64,000 bases of DNA from contig NZ_JALGYW010000008.1 of the NCBI RefSeq assembly GCF_023111095.1, positions 159,372 to 223,371 of the forward strand, in the 5' to 3' direction. Both the position numbers and the translations under genes were made by a program. The DNA is from Maribellus sp. YY47. GTDB taxonomy: Bacteria > Bacteroidota > Bacteroidia > Bacteroidales > Prolixibacteraceae. Under the pieces are notes generated by a model that saw only the letters and a list, made by a program, of their open reading frames with translations, ran no database searches and was not told where the DNA came from. Shown here piece after piece: positions 45,244 to 54,361 of the stretch (position 1 is the first letter of the stretch; each line of letters begins with the position of its first letter).

Positions 45244-45831
45244 TTATCCTTTAATGATTTTTATACAGTTGTCAATAACGGCCTCTTCCATTTTTTCAAT
45301 CGGGAAAACCCCCGGTGCTGCAACGAGGTACATGAAAGCTCCTTCAATCATGGCAGACACTGCCATCAGGTCTTTCTCCGGATCTTTACTGCCGGAAGAA
45401 ACAATAAACTGGTAAAACATATGAAAAACAGGACCTGCTTTTTCCTCGTACTTCGAAGCGAATGTCGCCGATACTTTGGGCTGAAGCAGAAGTGAGAAAA
45501 AAAGTTTCCAGTAATGCAGGTTTTCCCTGACCAGCCGGAAATTCTGCCGGATAAAGTATTTAAACTCATCTTCGCTTAAAACACCGTCGTGGTTCATATC
45601 CAGATTGTCATAGATCTCGTTAAATCCCTGATCCATGATTTCGTCCAAAATACCTTCTTTGCTTTCAAAATAATTATAAGTGAGTCCTTTCGAAATTTTA
45701 GCTTTTGCCGCAATCTGGCTGATGGATGTCGCATGAAAACCGTTTTCGGCAAATAACTCCAGCGCCGTGTCCATGATCAATTGTTTCTTCTGTTTTCGGA
45801 TATCGTCAAATTGTTCCGGACTTCGTGGCAT
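45244..45831 (-). CDS. TetR-family regulator containing an EF-hand loop
   Basis: A 195-residue regulator. Residues about 15-60 form the TetR helix-turn-helix (LIMDTALELFAENGFHATSI, ISKGLTYNYFESKEG). Then, between helices 4 and 5, residues 78-89 read DMNHDGVLSEDE, an exact EF-hand calcium loop (positions 1, 3, 5, 7, 9 and 12 all fitting) followed by FKYFIRQNF. It is the first gene of the LolA-like/FtsX cluster and likely represses it. A TGACC/GGTCA dyad and a TGAACGTTCA palindrome lie upstream. Calcium binding is inferred from the loop alone. Confidence 0.9.
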   Translation of the reverse strand: MPRSPEQFDDIRKQKKQLIMDTALELFAENGFHATSISQIAAKAKISKGLTYNYFESKEGILDEIMDQGFNEIYDNLDMNHDGVLSEDEFKYFIRQNFRLVRENLHYWKLFFSLLLQPKVSATFASKYEEKAGPVFHMFYQFIVSSGSKDPEKDLMAVSAMIEGAFMYLVAAPGVFPIEKMEEAVIDNCIKIIKG

Positions 45832-45850
45832 CTTTTGAATGGTTTATGAT

Positions 45851-45924
45851 TGAACGTTCAGTGAAAATTAAAAGCAAAAAATTACAAATACAAGTACAAC
45901 GAGGATTAATTGACCGACTGGTCA
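45851..45924 (-). promoter_or_regulatory. Candidate TetR operators upstream of the cluster
   Basis: TGACCGACTGGTCA at 45911-45924 has 5-bp arms TGACC/GGTCA around GACT, a form common for TetR-family operators. The perfect palindrome TGAACGTTCA lies at 45851-45860, 20 bases from the TetR start codon. The first site also faces the divergent gene at 46109, so it may control both directions. Confidence 0.5.
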
Positions 45925-46108
45925 TTTATCGAACATTTGACAGATTAATTCGATGAATGGACGATGTACGGAAGACCCATTATAAATAAGCCGGTAAAAC
46001 GAAAGGATGCACTAATAGTTGCAGGTTGCCTCGTAATTACTTGCTTTCTTTATGCGCAATTATTGTAACGACAACCTGGAACGAGAATAACAATCCGTTC
46101 CTTTTTTT

Positions 46109-47893
46109 ATGCAGTTTTATATGAAGATTTTTGAAGGACATTCATTCCATATTCCCGTTTTGGGAGTGGGGTATTCCCTGGACACACCCATCAATGTTGC
46201 GCCTTACGGTATTTCTTCGGTGATTTCGCTGGTAGACGACACCTTGATGGAAAAGATGCGCGAATTTTATTGCGATAAATTTGATATTCCATTTAAGGCA
46301 ATAACTCAAAAGGTCGACGATTTTCGGGCCAAACGAATTACTTCTTACCTCAATATGGTGGAAGATATTGTTACGAAGAAATTCGATGCGTTAAAACAAA
46401 CCGTAACACATGCCGGTGGAGAACTGGAAAAATACCTGGAGTTGCTCCCGGATACCTCGTCGCTGAAGCAAAAGATGAATATTGGCGAGAAAGGTAAAAA
46501 AGCGGTGGAAGAGTTTAGCCGTTGGGTACACGAGAAATTGCCGCTGGGATCGATCGATGTAAATATTATGACCAAGCTGGATCAGGCGCAGCAGAAAGAT
46601 GGTGAAGATTTGCCCATCGAGTACAACGATGCACATGCTGCTTTACGGGGATTTGCCAACAGTAAGTTGAGCTCGTCGCTGGTACTTTCTGCCGGAATGA
46701 GTCCGCGGTTGTACAGTTACATCGAAAACTTTGAGGATTTCTTTCCGGACGCTGAGGGACATATCAAGAAGAAAATAATTCTGAAAGTGAGCGATTTCCG
46801 TTCTGCACTGGTGCAGGGAAAAATGCTTGCCGCCAAAGGATTGTGGATTTCGGAATACAGGATTGAGTCGGGAGTAAATTGTGGCGGACATGCGTTCCCT
46901 ACACAGGGAGTTTTACTGGGGCCCATCCTGGAAGAATTCAGGCAAAACCGCGATCAGCTCTACCAAACTTGTGTGGAAGCATACAGCCAGGCGCTTGAAA
47001 AGAAATCGTTGCCGCAACCAGCCGCAACGCCCGGGATGAAAGTGACGGCCCAGGGTGGAGTGGGGACCAACGAAGAGCATCAGTTACTGCTCGATTATTA
47101 CAACATGGACAGCGTGGGGTGGGGATCGCCATTTCTGCTGGTGCCCGAGGCCGTGAGTATCGACACCGAAACAATGGATCTTTTGGCCAAAGGCAGAGAA
47201 GAAGATTATTACTTTAGCGGGTTGTCGCCGCTGGGAGTGCCGTTTAACAGCATTAAAGGCGCTTCAATGAGTGTGAGAAGGCTGGCACTTGCCGCCGAAG
47301 GGAAAGCAGGAACTCCATGTACCAAAGGCTTTTTAAAATTCAATACCGAATTTACCGAAAAGCCCATTTGTACAGCTTCGCGCCAGTACCAAACCCAAAA
47401 GCTGCAGGAACTGAAAGAGAAAAACTTAAGCGCGGAAGAGTACCGGAAAGCCTACGATAAAATTATTGAACGCGAGTGTTTGTGTATCGGATTGGGGATT
47501 TCGGCTTTGCTGTCGAAAGACCTGAAAGTGGCCGCAACCGAGAAAGTAACGATTTGTCCGGGACCCAACCTGGCTTATTTCGACAAGGTATCGACACTAA
47601 AAGAAATGGTGGACCACATTTACGGAAGAATAAATATTCTGAGTAAAATGCCGCGCCCGAACATGTTTGTCAAGGAGCTAAGCATGTACCTCGATATTTT
47701 TAAGGAAAGAGTGGATGCCTTCCTCGGAAATACGGAAGATGTGAAGGAGAAACGCAACCTCGAAAAATTCAGGAAAAATATTCTGGATGGAATCGACTAT
47801 TACCAAACTCTTTTTGGTGAAAAGAAAAAGGAAGTGGTAGCAGAACTGGAGGCGCTGATTAAACGCTATCCGGCACTAAACGCTGATTTGTAA
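46109..47893 (+). CDS. Large uncharacterised protein, nitronate monooxygenase-like barrel
   Basis: A 594-residue protein (alternative start 46121) without signal peptide. The start, FHIPVLGVGYSLDTPINVAPYGISSVISLVDD, looks like strands 1-2 of an FMN TIM barrel. ESGVNCGGHAFPTQGVLLGPIL and VTAQGGVGTNEEHQLLLDYY resemble the GGH and GG(I/V)xxxEH signatures of nitronate monooxygenase/enoyl reductase proteins. A cysteine-rich segment (GTPCTKGF, ECLCIGLG, TICPGPNL) and a helical C-terminal domain are extra. The substrate is unknown. A 17-bp inverted repeat closes the transcript. The family link is inferred from motifs. Confidence 0.7.
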   Translation: MQFYMKIFEGHSFHIPVLGVGYSLDTPINVAPYGISSVISLVDDTLMEKMREFYCDKFDIPFKAITQKVDDFRAKRITSYLNMVEDIVTKKFDALKQTVTHAGGELEKYLELLPDTSSLKQKMNIGEKGKKAVEEFSRWVHEKLPLGSIDVNIMTKLDQAQQKDGEDLPIEYNDAHAALRGFANSKLSSSLVLSAGMSPRLYSYIENFEDFFPDAEGHIKKKIILKVSDFRSALVQGKMLAAKGLWISEYRIESGVNCGGHAFPTQGVLLGPILEEFRQNRDQLYQTCVEAYSQALEKKSLPQPAATPGMKVTAQGGVGTNEEHQLLLDYYNMDSVGWGSPFLLVPEAVSIDTETMDLLAKGREEDYYFSGLSPLGVPFNSIKGASMSVRRLALAAEGKAGTPCTKGFLKFNTEFTEKPICTASRQYQTQKLQELKEKNLSAEEYRKAYDKIIERECLCIGLGISALLSKDLKVAATEKVTICPGPNLAYFDKVSTLKEMVDHIYGRINILSKMPRPNMFVKELSMYLDIFKERVDAFLGNTEDVKEKRNLEKFRKNILDGIDYYQTLFGEKKKEVVAELEALIKRYPALNADL

Positions 47894-47905
47894 AAGATAA
47901 AAACC

Positions 47906-47957
47906 GATTATACAGAAAACGGGATTTACGAAAGTGAATTCCGTTTTCTGTATAATC
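47906..47957 (+). terminator. Very long perfect hairpin after the NMO-like gene
   Basis: GATTATACAGAAAACGG (47906-47922) and its exact reverse complement (47941-47957) form a 17-bp stem that extends inward by about five more pairs including wobbles. It starts 13 bases after the stop. There is no strong T-run, so termination is likely but not classical. Confidence 0.55.
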
Positions 47958-48109
47958 AAAACTTTAGTATTCTGCATAACACGGCAAGAGTTTGGAGCTA
48001 AGTCTAGCCATGTTATGCTGTCTTGCCAAAACATTCCACCCTAAATTTCATACCTTTGACCGGATGCATCTTTAGCAGGAATCCATTCATTCGTTTAACA
48101 GTTATTGAA

Positions 48110-49267
48110 ATGCAAAAACTAAATCTATCGACAAATAGTCGCTACACGTTTTGGGTCGCTTTGGCGCTAAGTGTGATGGTATTTTCTACCGCCTGTTCGA
48201 ATAAAACGCCTGAAAAAAAAGAAATAAAGGCGCCGCAAACCGTATTGAAATTATCGCCTTCCGAAGATAATCCCCGTAACAGTGAGGGCGATTTTATCAC
48301 CCTGAAAGACGGGCGGATACTGTTTGTTTACAGCCGCTACAAGGGCGAATCTACGAGCGATCATGCTCCGGCCTACTTAGCCGGCCGCACTTCGTCGGAT
48401 AATGGAAAAACATGGACAACGGAAGATGAAGTGATTCTTGAGAATGAAGGGGGCATGAATGTAATGTCGGTTTCACTACTGCGTTTGCAAAACGGTGAAA
48501 TTGCGATGTTCTACCTTCGCAAAAACTCGACCGAAGACTGTATTCCGATGTTGCGCATTTCAACCGATGAAGCAAAAACATGGAGCGAAGCCATCACGTG
48601 TATTACAGATAAAGAAGGATATTTTGTTTTGAACAACGACCGTGTGATCCAGCTTAAGGACGGACGTTTGCTGATGGCTGTTGCACGCCACAGTTTTCCG
48701 GGAGGCGAGTGGAAAAACCAGGGCGATTTATTCAGTTATTATTCGGATGACAATGGCAAAACCTGGAAATCGGGTGCGCAGGTGCCCAATGATACCGATG
48801 TGATAACACAGGAGCCCGGGCTGATTGAAATGAACGATGGACGTGTTATGATGTACATTCGGGCTTCGGGAGGATTTCAGCGCTTGTCGTATTCGTCGGA
48901 CCGGGGAGAAACCTGGGGGCCGATTCAGTTCAGCAATATTTGTTCTCCGTTGTCGCCGGCTACCATCGAAAAGATTCCCGAGACGGGCGACTGGTTGATG
49001 GTTTGGAACTTTAACGATGGCGCTGATCCCGATATCAGGGGAAAAAGAACACCGTTGAGCACAGCCATTTCGAAAGACGAGGGAAATACCTGGGAGCACA
49101 TAAAAAACATTGTGTCTGATCCCGACGGGTGGTACTGTTATACCGCCATTCATTTTCTGGATGACAATCAGGTTTTATTGGGCAATTGTGCCGGGAGCCA
49201 GTCGCAAGGAACCGGTTTGTCGGTGACCGACCTGACACTTTTGGACATGAACTGGATATACCAGTAA
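48110..49267 (+). CDS. Sialidase-like (BNR/Asp-box) exo-glycosidase lipoprotein
   Basis: A 385-residue lipoprotein (lipobox VFSTACSNK); start ATG 48110 is chosen because the preceding 29 in-frame codons do not look like a leader. Five Asp boxes are visible: SSDNGKTW, STDEAKTW, SDDNGKTW, SSDRGETW and SKDEGNTW. GDFITLKDGRILFVYSRYKG and YIRASGGFQRLSYSSDRG fit the six-bladed sialidase fold. The arginine triad is not complete to my eye, so the enzyme may act on another sugar or be a sialidase-fold protein of different activity. It stands alone. Confidence 0.85.
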   Translation: MQKLNLSTNSRYTFWVALALSVMVFSTACSNKTPEKKEIKAPQTVLKLSPSEDNPRNSEGDFITLKDGRILFVYSRYKGESTSDHAPAYLAGRTSSDNGKTWTTEDEVILENEGGMNVMSVSLLRLQNGEIAMFYLRKNSTEDCIPMLRISTDEAKTWSEAITCITDKEGYFVLNNDRVIQLKDGRLLMAVARHSFPGGEWKNQGDLFSYYSDDNGKTWKSGAQVPNDTDVITQEPGLIEMNDGRVMMYIRASGGFQRLSYSSDRGETWGPIQFSNICSPLSPATIEKIPETGDWLMVWNFNDGADPDIRGKRTPLSTAISKDEGNTWEHIKNIVSDPDGWYCYTAIHFLDDNQVLLGNCAGSQSQGTGLSVTDLTLLDMNWIYQ

Positions 49268-49309
49268 AATCCAGGGATTACAAATCATTAAAGGCGGTGG
49301 GATGAAGGA

Positions 49310-49882
49310 TTATTTTCCTTTTCTCCAGCGGAGTTTGGTTTTTACCATCGGGAAAACGCCTTCGTTTACAAACTTGATGTCTTCGATCGAATAGAAGGCT
49401 TTGGGATTCGTGGTTTTGATAATATTTTCCACTTTCTTTATTTCCACACGTTTTATAATGCTGTGAATAATGCTTACTTTTTCGTTGGCGCCTTGTGCAT
49501 TGTGGTAGGTGACGCCATAACCGGCTTCCCGCAGATTTTCGATCAGTCTGGAGGCTTCTTTCCGGGTAATGATCTGTATTTTCACAATACCTACAGCGAG
49601 TCGTTCTTCCAGGTTCAGACCCACGTAATTTCCGGTAGCAAAGCCAAGTGCATAGGCAACGTAACACATCCAGTTGTCGAGGTTTTCAAAGATTTTTGAG
49701 ATGGCGATCAGCCAGATCAGTATCTCAAAAAAACCAAGAATAGGCGCCCAGAGTTTATGTCCTTTCGAAACCATTACGATACGAATGGTGCCGATGGTAA
49801 CGTCTGCAATACGCGATAGAAAAATCAGTCCCGGAAGCAGGACATAGGTAAAAAGGTTGCTGTCGTAAAAATTGGTATCCAT
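49310..49882 (-). CDS. UPF0316/DUF2179 membrane protein
   Basis: A 190-residue protein with three N-terminal membrane segments (about 8-85). LPGLIFLSRIADVTIGTIRIVMVSKGHK is the conserved start of the DUF5698 part, followed by a cytosolic DUF2179 domain (VGIVKIQIITRKEASRLIENLREAGYGVT). The biochemical role is not known; DUF2179 is a small PII-like fold. It lies 24 bases downstream of the RF3 gene on the same strand, so co-transcription is likely. Confidence 0.88.
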   Translation of the reverse strand: MDTNFYDSNLFTYVLLPGLIFLSRIADVTIGTIRIVMVSKGHKLWAPILGFFEILIWLIAISKIFENLDNWMCYVAYALGFATGNYVGLNLEERLAVGIVKIQIITRKEASRLIENLREAGYGVTYHNAQGANEKVSIIHSIIKRVEIKKVENIIKTTNPKAFYSIEDIKFVNEGVFPMVKTKLRWRKGK

Positions 49883-49906
49883 GAAGTAAAGTTATAAAAT
49901 CTTACT

Positions 49907-51481
49907 TCAAAATTCCGATGTAAAATGAAAGCGTATGTTTTTGAATTCGTCCTGCGCCATTTGCAAAATAAAGGACGAATCGGCCATAAATACGTCGCGC
50001 CCCAGTTTGTCCTTGGCCATTTTCTGGTATTTACGTTTTTTGAACTCAGTCAACACTTTCGGATCATCGCTTTGAATCCAGCAGGCTTTGTACATCTGCA
50101 GCGGTTCGAAGCGACATTTGGCGTTGTATTCATGTTCCAAACGATACTGGATGACCTCGAACTGAAGCTGGCCTACAGTGCCGATTATCTTTCTGCCGTT
50201 AAACGTACTGGTGAAAAGCTGGGCAACACCTTCGTCCATCAGCTGGTCCACTCCTTTGCCCAATTGTTTCGATTTCATCGGATCGGCATTTTCCACATAA
50301 CGGAACAACTCGGGAGAGAAACTCGGCAAGCCTTTGAAATGGATTTCTTCGCCCTCGGTCAGTGTGTCGCCGATGATGAGGTTTCCGGTGTCGGGTACCC
50401 CGATGATATCGCCAGGGAAAGCTTCATCGATGGTTTCTTTTTGAGAGGCCATAAAAGCCGTTGGACTCGAAATCCGGAAGGTCTTTCCGAGCCTGACATT
50501 CTTGTATATTTTGTTTCGTTCAAATCGACCGGAGCAGATTTTCACAAAGGCAATACGGCTCCGGTGGTTCGGGTCAATATTGGCATGGATCTTAAACACA
50601 AAGCCGGTAAAAGCTTCTTCTTTCGGATCGATCACCCTTTCTTCGGTGGTGCTGGGTTGCGGAACCGGCGCAATTTGCAGGAAACTGTCGAGGAGCTCCT
50701 GTACGCCAAAGTTGTACAAGGCACTACCAAAAAATACCGGAGCAAGATCGCCGGCCAGGTATTCTTGCTGTTGGAATTCGGGATAAATACCTTCCACCAG
50801 TTCCAGCTCTTCCCGTAAAACCCCGGCGTCGTCACCGATGTAATCTTCGAGTTGCGGATCAGAAACATCTTCAAATTTGATACGTTCCTGGATTTCCTGG
50901 ATATCGGGATTGAATAACTTGAGGCTGCGGTTGAAAATGTTGTAAACTCCTTTGAAATCAGGTCCATTGTTGATGGGCCAGCTTAAAGGGCGAACCTTGA
51001 TTTTTAACTGATTTTCCACCTCGTCCATCAGCGAGAACGGATCTTGTGCCGGGCGGTCCATTTTGTTGACAAAAACAATAACGGGTGTTTTGCGCATCCG
51101 GCAAACATTCATCAGTTTTTCGGTTTGCGGCTCCACACCTTTGGCTGCGTCAATTACAATAATAACGCTGTCGACGGCAGTAAGCGTGCGAAAAGTGTCT
51201 TCCTGGAAGTCCTGGTGACCGGGAGTGTCGAGGATATTGACTTTGTAGCCATTGTACTCAAAACCCATTACCGAAGTAGCCACCGAAATACCACGCTGGC
51301 GTTCGATCTCCATAAAGTCGGAGGTCGCTGCTTTTTTGATTTTATTGTTTTTTACTGCACCTGCTACACGGATCGCACCTCCAAACAACAATAGTTTTTC
51401 GGTTAGCGTTGTTTTCCCGGCATCGGGGTGACTTACAATTCCAAAGGTACGTCGGCGTTTTATTTCTTCCAGAAATGTCAT
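49907..51481 (-). CDS. prfC: Peptide chain release factor 3
   Basis: A 524-residue translational GTPase: G1 [21 protein letters not shown]2 around [12 protein letters not shown]3 DTPGHQDF and G4 FVNKMD. RF3-specific features include the insert [21 protein letters not shown] and the C-terminal domain ending HFTSEF. It recycles RF1/RF2 after peptide release. Length is normal. Immediately upstream, on its promoter side, is a 480-base repeat region, so its promoter must lie close to the start or inside the repeats. Confidence 0.95.
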   Translation of the reverse strand: MTFLEEIKRRRTFGIVSHPDAGKTTLTEKLLLFGGAIRVAGAVKNNKIKKAATSDFMEIERQRGISVATSVMGFEYNGYKVNILDTPGHQDFQEDTFRTLTAVDSVIIVIDAAKGVEPQTEKLMNVCRMRKTPVIVFVNKMDRPAQDPFSLMDEVENQLKIKVRPLSWPINNGPDFKGVYNIFNRSLKLFNPDIQEIQERIKFEDVSDPQLEDYIGDDAGVLREELELVEGIYPEFQQQEYLAGDLAPVFFGSALYNFGVQELLDSFLQIAPVPQPSTTEERVIDPKEEAFTGFVFKIHANIDPNHRSRIAFVKICSGRFERNKIYKNVRLGKTFRISSPTAFMASQKETIDEAFPGDIIGVPDTGNLIIGDTLTEGEEIHFKGLPSFSPELFRYVENADPMKSKQLGKGVDQLMDEGVAQLFTSTFNGRKIIGTVGQLQFEVIQYRLEHEYNAKCRFEPLQMYKACWIQSDDPKVLTEFKKRKYQKMAKDKLGRDVFMADSSFILQMAQDEFKNIRFHFTSEF

Positions 51482-51593
51482 TATCAGCTCTTTTAAATCG
51501 GGCGCAAAATTAGTAAAGAAGTTGGAAGTTTAAACATCAGTGTTATGTTTCGGGTTCAAAGTTCAGATTCCGGATACTCGAACCTTGATTCCG

Positions 51594-51859
51594 GATACTT
51601 GATACTCGTTACTCGATGCTCGTTACTCGATGCTCGATACTCGATGCTCGATACTTGATCCTGGATTCTTGATGTGCTTGCAGCTGAATACTTGTAGCTT
51701 GCTCCGTTTGTCCCCATTTTAGGGGGACGAGGAATTCAGGCGACTTTGACGCCGGAATGACGGAGGGGGTAGCTTGATACTCGATACTTGATACTCGATA
51801 CTTGATACTCGATACTTGATACTTGATACTCGATGCTCGTTACTCGATGCTTGATTCAC
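51594..51859. repeat. Two 12-unit degenerate heptamer arrays
   Basis: Block 1 (51594-51677) and block 2 (51776-51859) each hold twelve heptamers of the form GATACTC/GATACTT/GATGCTC/GTTACTC in the same orientation. They are separated by 98 bases that contain a GTCCCC/GGGGGAC hairpin at 51710-51728. Block 2 is more regular (strict GATACTC/GATACTT alternation in its first half), which suggests recent expansion. The spacer between prfC and the MFS gene has no reading frame. Confidence 0.85.
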
Positions 51860-51910
51860 CAGTCCATCAATCTCATCAATCTTCTGCAATCCAACTCAAT
51901 CTCATTCAAT

Positions 51911-51958
51911 CCTTCAGTCCTTCAATCCTTCAATCATTCAATCCCTCAGTCCCTCAGT
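51911..51958. repeat. Octamer array next to the MFS gene
   Basis: Six tandem octamers (CCTTCAGT, CCTTCAAT, CCTTCAAT, CATTCAAT, CCCTCAGT, CCCTCAGT), preceded by longer, less regular CAAT-ending units from about 51864. The unit is the one found at 44427-44466 beside four-helix-bundle gene B, but there is no such gene here. Confidence 0.8.
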
Positions 51959-51960
51959 CT

Positions 51961-53154
51961 TTAACTGTGCTGTAACGCTTTTACTCTGGCAACCAACAGT
52001 GTAATTCCGATTCCGAAGATTCCAATAACGGCATACGAATAGCGCAAACCAAAGGCTTCAGCGATAAAACCAATAAGTGGAGGCCCCATCAGGAATCCCA
52101 GAAAACTGACACTGGAAACGGTGGCTAATGCAATTCCAGGAGGAATTTTTTCGTGTTTCCCGGCAGTGCTGTACACCGTAGGTACGATGCTTGAAACTCC
52201 CAGACCAACCATCATAAAGGCAATGGTACTGGGGATGAGGTAGGGGAAAATCACCGAGGTGAAAAGACCGGCGGAGATCATTACCCCGCAAATTTGCATC
52301 AGGAGTTTTCTGCCAATTTTCGAGATCAGGAAGTCTGCCAGGAAACGTCCGGTAGCCATCATAATCATAAACGAGGTATAGCCCAGTATGACCAGCGATT
52401 CCGGAGCTTTCACCACATCTTTGAAATATACACCGCTCCAGTCGAACATGGCTCCTTCGCTGGCCATGCTAAAGAACCCGATAATACCGAGTTGGAGTAA
52501 AATACTATCTGGTTTCATAAAGAATTTCCGGCGAGGCTCATGTTTTTTAGGATCGGCATCCATTCTAACCAGATGGGGGTAATTGATTCTGACAATCGCC
52601 CAAACCACTAAAATAATCGTAACAAAATGCCAAACCGGTTGAACTTTCAGGTTGATCATCAGAAAACCGATCAATGCGCCTGTAAAACCTGCCAGGCTCC
52701 AGCCTCCGTGGAACGAAGCCATAATGGGGCGTCCGTAAAGCCGTTCGGCAGCAACTCCCTGTGTGTTAACCGAAATATTACACATGTTACCGGTAACTCC
52801 AAACAGAAAAAGAACCACTGCAAGTTGCCAGCCGGTATTTACAAATCCAATGCTGGTTAGTGCCAGCGTATAAAGCGGTAATCCCACTTTTAGTACATTG
52901 TTGCTTCCAAAACGGGTAACGAGTTTACCTGAAAAGGGCATCATCAGAAATTGTCCGACAGGCAGTGCAAAAAGAATACTACCAAAGGCACCGTCGCTTA
53001 AGTTGAGTGCGGTTTTAATGTCGGGGATGCGGCTTGCCCAGGAGGCAAACGCCAGGCCCATGCTAAAATAAACCAGGGCAACAGCCAGCCGGGTTCTTCG
53101 CTTACCGGATTGAACGCCTTCTTCGATTAAACTTTCAAGTGTGATTCCTGACAT
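51961..53154 (-). CDS. MFS transporter (YbjJ-like)
   Basis: A 397-residue permease with twelve predicted helices in two halves. The start YFSMGLAFASWASRIPDIKTALNLSDGAFGSILFALPVGQ is the hallmark of the YbjJ-type subgroup, with MMPFSGKLVTRFGS forming the motif-A-like loop. The second half begins around KPDSILLQLGIIGFFSMASEGAMFDWSGVYF. The cargo is unknown; sugars or drugs are possible. A 106-base spacer separates it from the following amidotransferase-like gene. Confidence 0.88.
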   Translation of the reverse strand: MSGITLESLIEEGVQSGKRRTRLAVALVYFSMGLAFASWASRIPDIKTALNLSDGAFGSILFALPVGQFLMMPFSGKLVTRFGSNNVLKVGLPLYTLALTSIGFVNTGWQLAVVLFLFGVTGNMCNISVNTQGVAAERLYGRPIMASFHGGWSLAGFTGALIGFLMINLKVQPVWHFVTIILVVWAIVRINYPHLVRMDADPKKHEPRRKFFMKPDSILLQLGIIGFFSMASEGAMFDWSGVYFKDVVKAPESLVILGYTSFMIMMATGRFLADFLISKIGRKLLMQICGVMISAGLFTSVIFPYLIPSTIAFMMVGLGVSSIVPTVYSTAGKHEKIPPGIALATVSSVSFLGFLMGPPLIGFIAEAFGLRYSYAVIGIFGIGITLLVARVKALQHS

Positions 53155-53257
53155 ATGATTTTACAATTTGCGGGCAAAATTAGGAAAAGCCACAGACGTA
53201 AACCGGAATGCAGTAAAATAGGGGGCGAATGTTAAGAAATCAAAACCAAAATATCTT

Positions 53258-54361
53258 TTATTGTTTCACTTGTTTCAGCGCTTTCGAAATATGTTTCCAG
53301 TAGGCCTTGTGAAAACGGAGGCCCTCTTTCCCTATAATCGCGGGGTAGGTTTGGGCTTCGTCGGCCGGTGAAAACTTTAAGGCCTCCCGGTCTTCATAAA
53401 GCGCTGCAACTTCAGGATGGAACTGGACGGCAAAAACATTCGGATAAACCTTGTGTACAATTCCTTCTACAATCTTACCATCTTCGGACAGAGCGGTTAC
53501 TTCCATGTTTTTGCCAATTTTCTCTGCTGCCTGGTGATGGGCACTCAAGATTTTGGGCTTTTCATTTTTCTTAACTTTTACCGCTTTACCAAAAAAATCG
53601 TTCTCTGTAAATTGAATGGGGTGCAGGTTGATTCCCATCAGCAGCGAATCGTCATGTAGTTCCTGCCAGTAATTTCGGTGCAGGTTTTCACGCGAAACTT
53701 TTACCTTCTGTTCCGGTGTTTCGGCCCGGTAGAGTTCGGCCGGTATATCCTGTACCAATGTGCCTCCGGTAGCCACATTCATGGTTTGCATGCCCAGACA
53801 AAATCCGGTGACCAGGTAGTCGGGTCTTTCTGTCAGAAATGGCCGGAAGTTTTCATTTTGATAGCCACCCAGAAGTTGAAAGAGAAAAGTGGTTTCGTAA
53901 TAATGCCGCTCGGGATCGGTAACGACAGAAAGTGTGTTTTCTTCTCCGTAAATGCCCGGCGGGATATCGGGGCCGCCAAAAAAGATGACACCCACAGAGT
54001 GGTCAAAAACCTTTTTTAACTGTCCGCTAATTTCGTTTTTTTCGTAGAGGTTTTCAGCCTTCAAATCGCCTTTCACAGCCTGCAGGTGAAAGTTGTTAAG
54101 CTGATTTTCTTCGAGGTATTGTTTGGTTTTTGCAAAATCGTAGTGCTGTTCTTCAAAATAAACCCCAACAAATTCAACGTTCCGCGGAATTTTGAAGATC
54201 TTATTTTCAGTCAGGTAACGGATGGTTTGAATTCGGGAAATGGTTGGGTCGCAAAGAAGCACATAGCGTTTGTTTTTATCGAAATTCTGATCAAAAAAAG
54301 TTTGGGAATAGGAACCCAGCGTAAACAATACAAGCAGGATGGAGAAGATTATTTTTTGCAT
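53258..54361 (-). CDS. Secreted class I glutamine amidotransferase-like (peptidase C26) protein
   Basis: A 367-residue protein; start ATG 54361 gives a signal peptide (MQKIIFSILLVLFTLGSYSQ). The GATase fold shows the nucleophile Cys in VTGFCLGMQTMN, the oxyanion stretch FFGGPDIPPGIYGEE, and the His-x-Glu pair in FAVQFHPEVAAL, matching the gamma-glutamyl hydrolase/PuuD group. Export is unusual for this group, so the target may be a periplasmic gamma-glutamyl or peptide bond. Divergent from the SPFH gene. Confidence 0.85.
   Translation of the reverse strand: MQKIIFSILLVLFTLGSYSQTFFDQNFDKNKRYVLLCDPTISRIQTIRYLTENKIFKIPRNVEFVGVYFEEQHYDFAKTKQYLEENQLNNFHLQAVKGDLKAENLYEKNEISGQLKKVFDHSVGVIFFGGPDIPPGIYGEENTLSVVTDPERHYYETTFLFQLLGGYQNENFRPFLTERPDYLVTGFCLGMQTMNVATGGTLVQDIPAELYRAETPEQKVKVSRENLHRNYWQELHDDSLLMGINLHPIQFTENDFFGKAVKVKKNEKPKILSAHHQAAEKIGKNMEVTALSEDGKIVEGIVHKVYPNVFAVQFHPEVAALYEDREALKFSPADEAQTYPAIIGKEGLRFHKAYWKHISKALKQVKQ

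Noticed and set aside
49925..50818. A 297-codon plus-strand frame antisense to prfC
   Set aside because: Release factor 3 on the other strand has complete GTPase motifs; the antisense frame has no family features and is a codon-bias shadow.
51594..51859. CRISPR array
   Set aside because: The units are contiguous 7-base words without unique spacers, and no cas gene is present.
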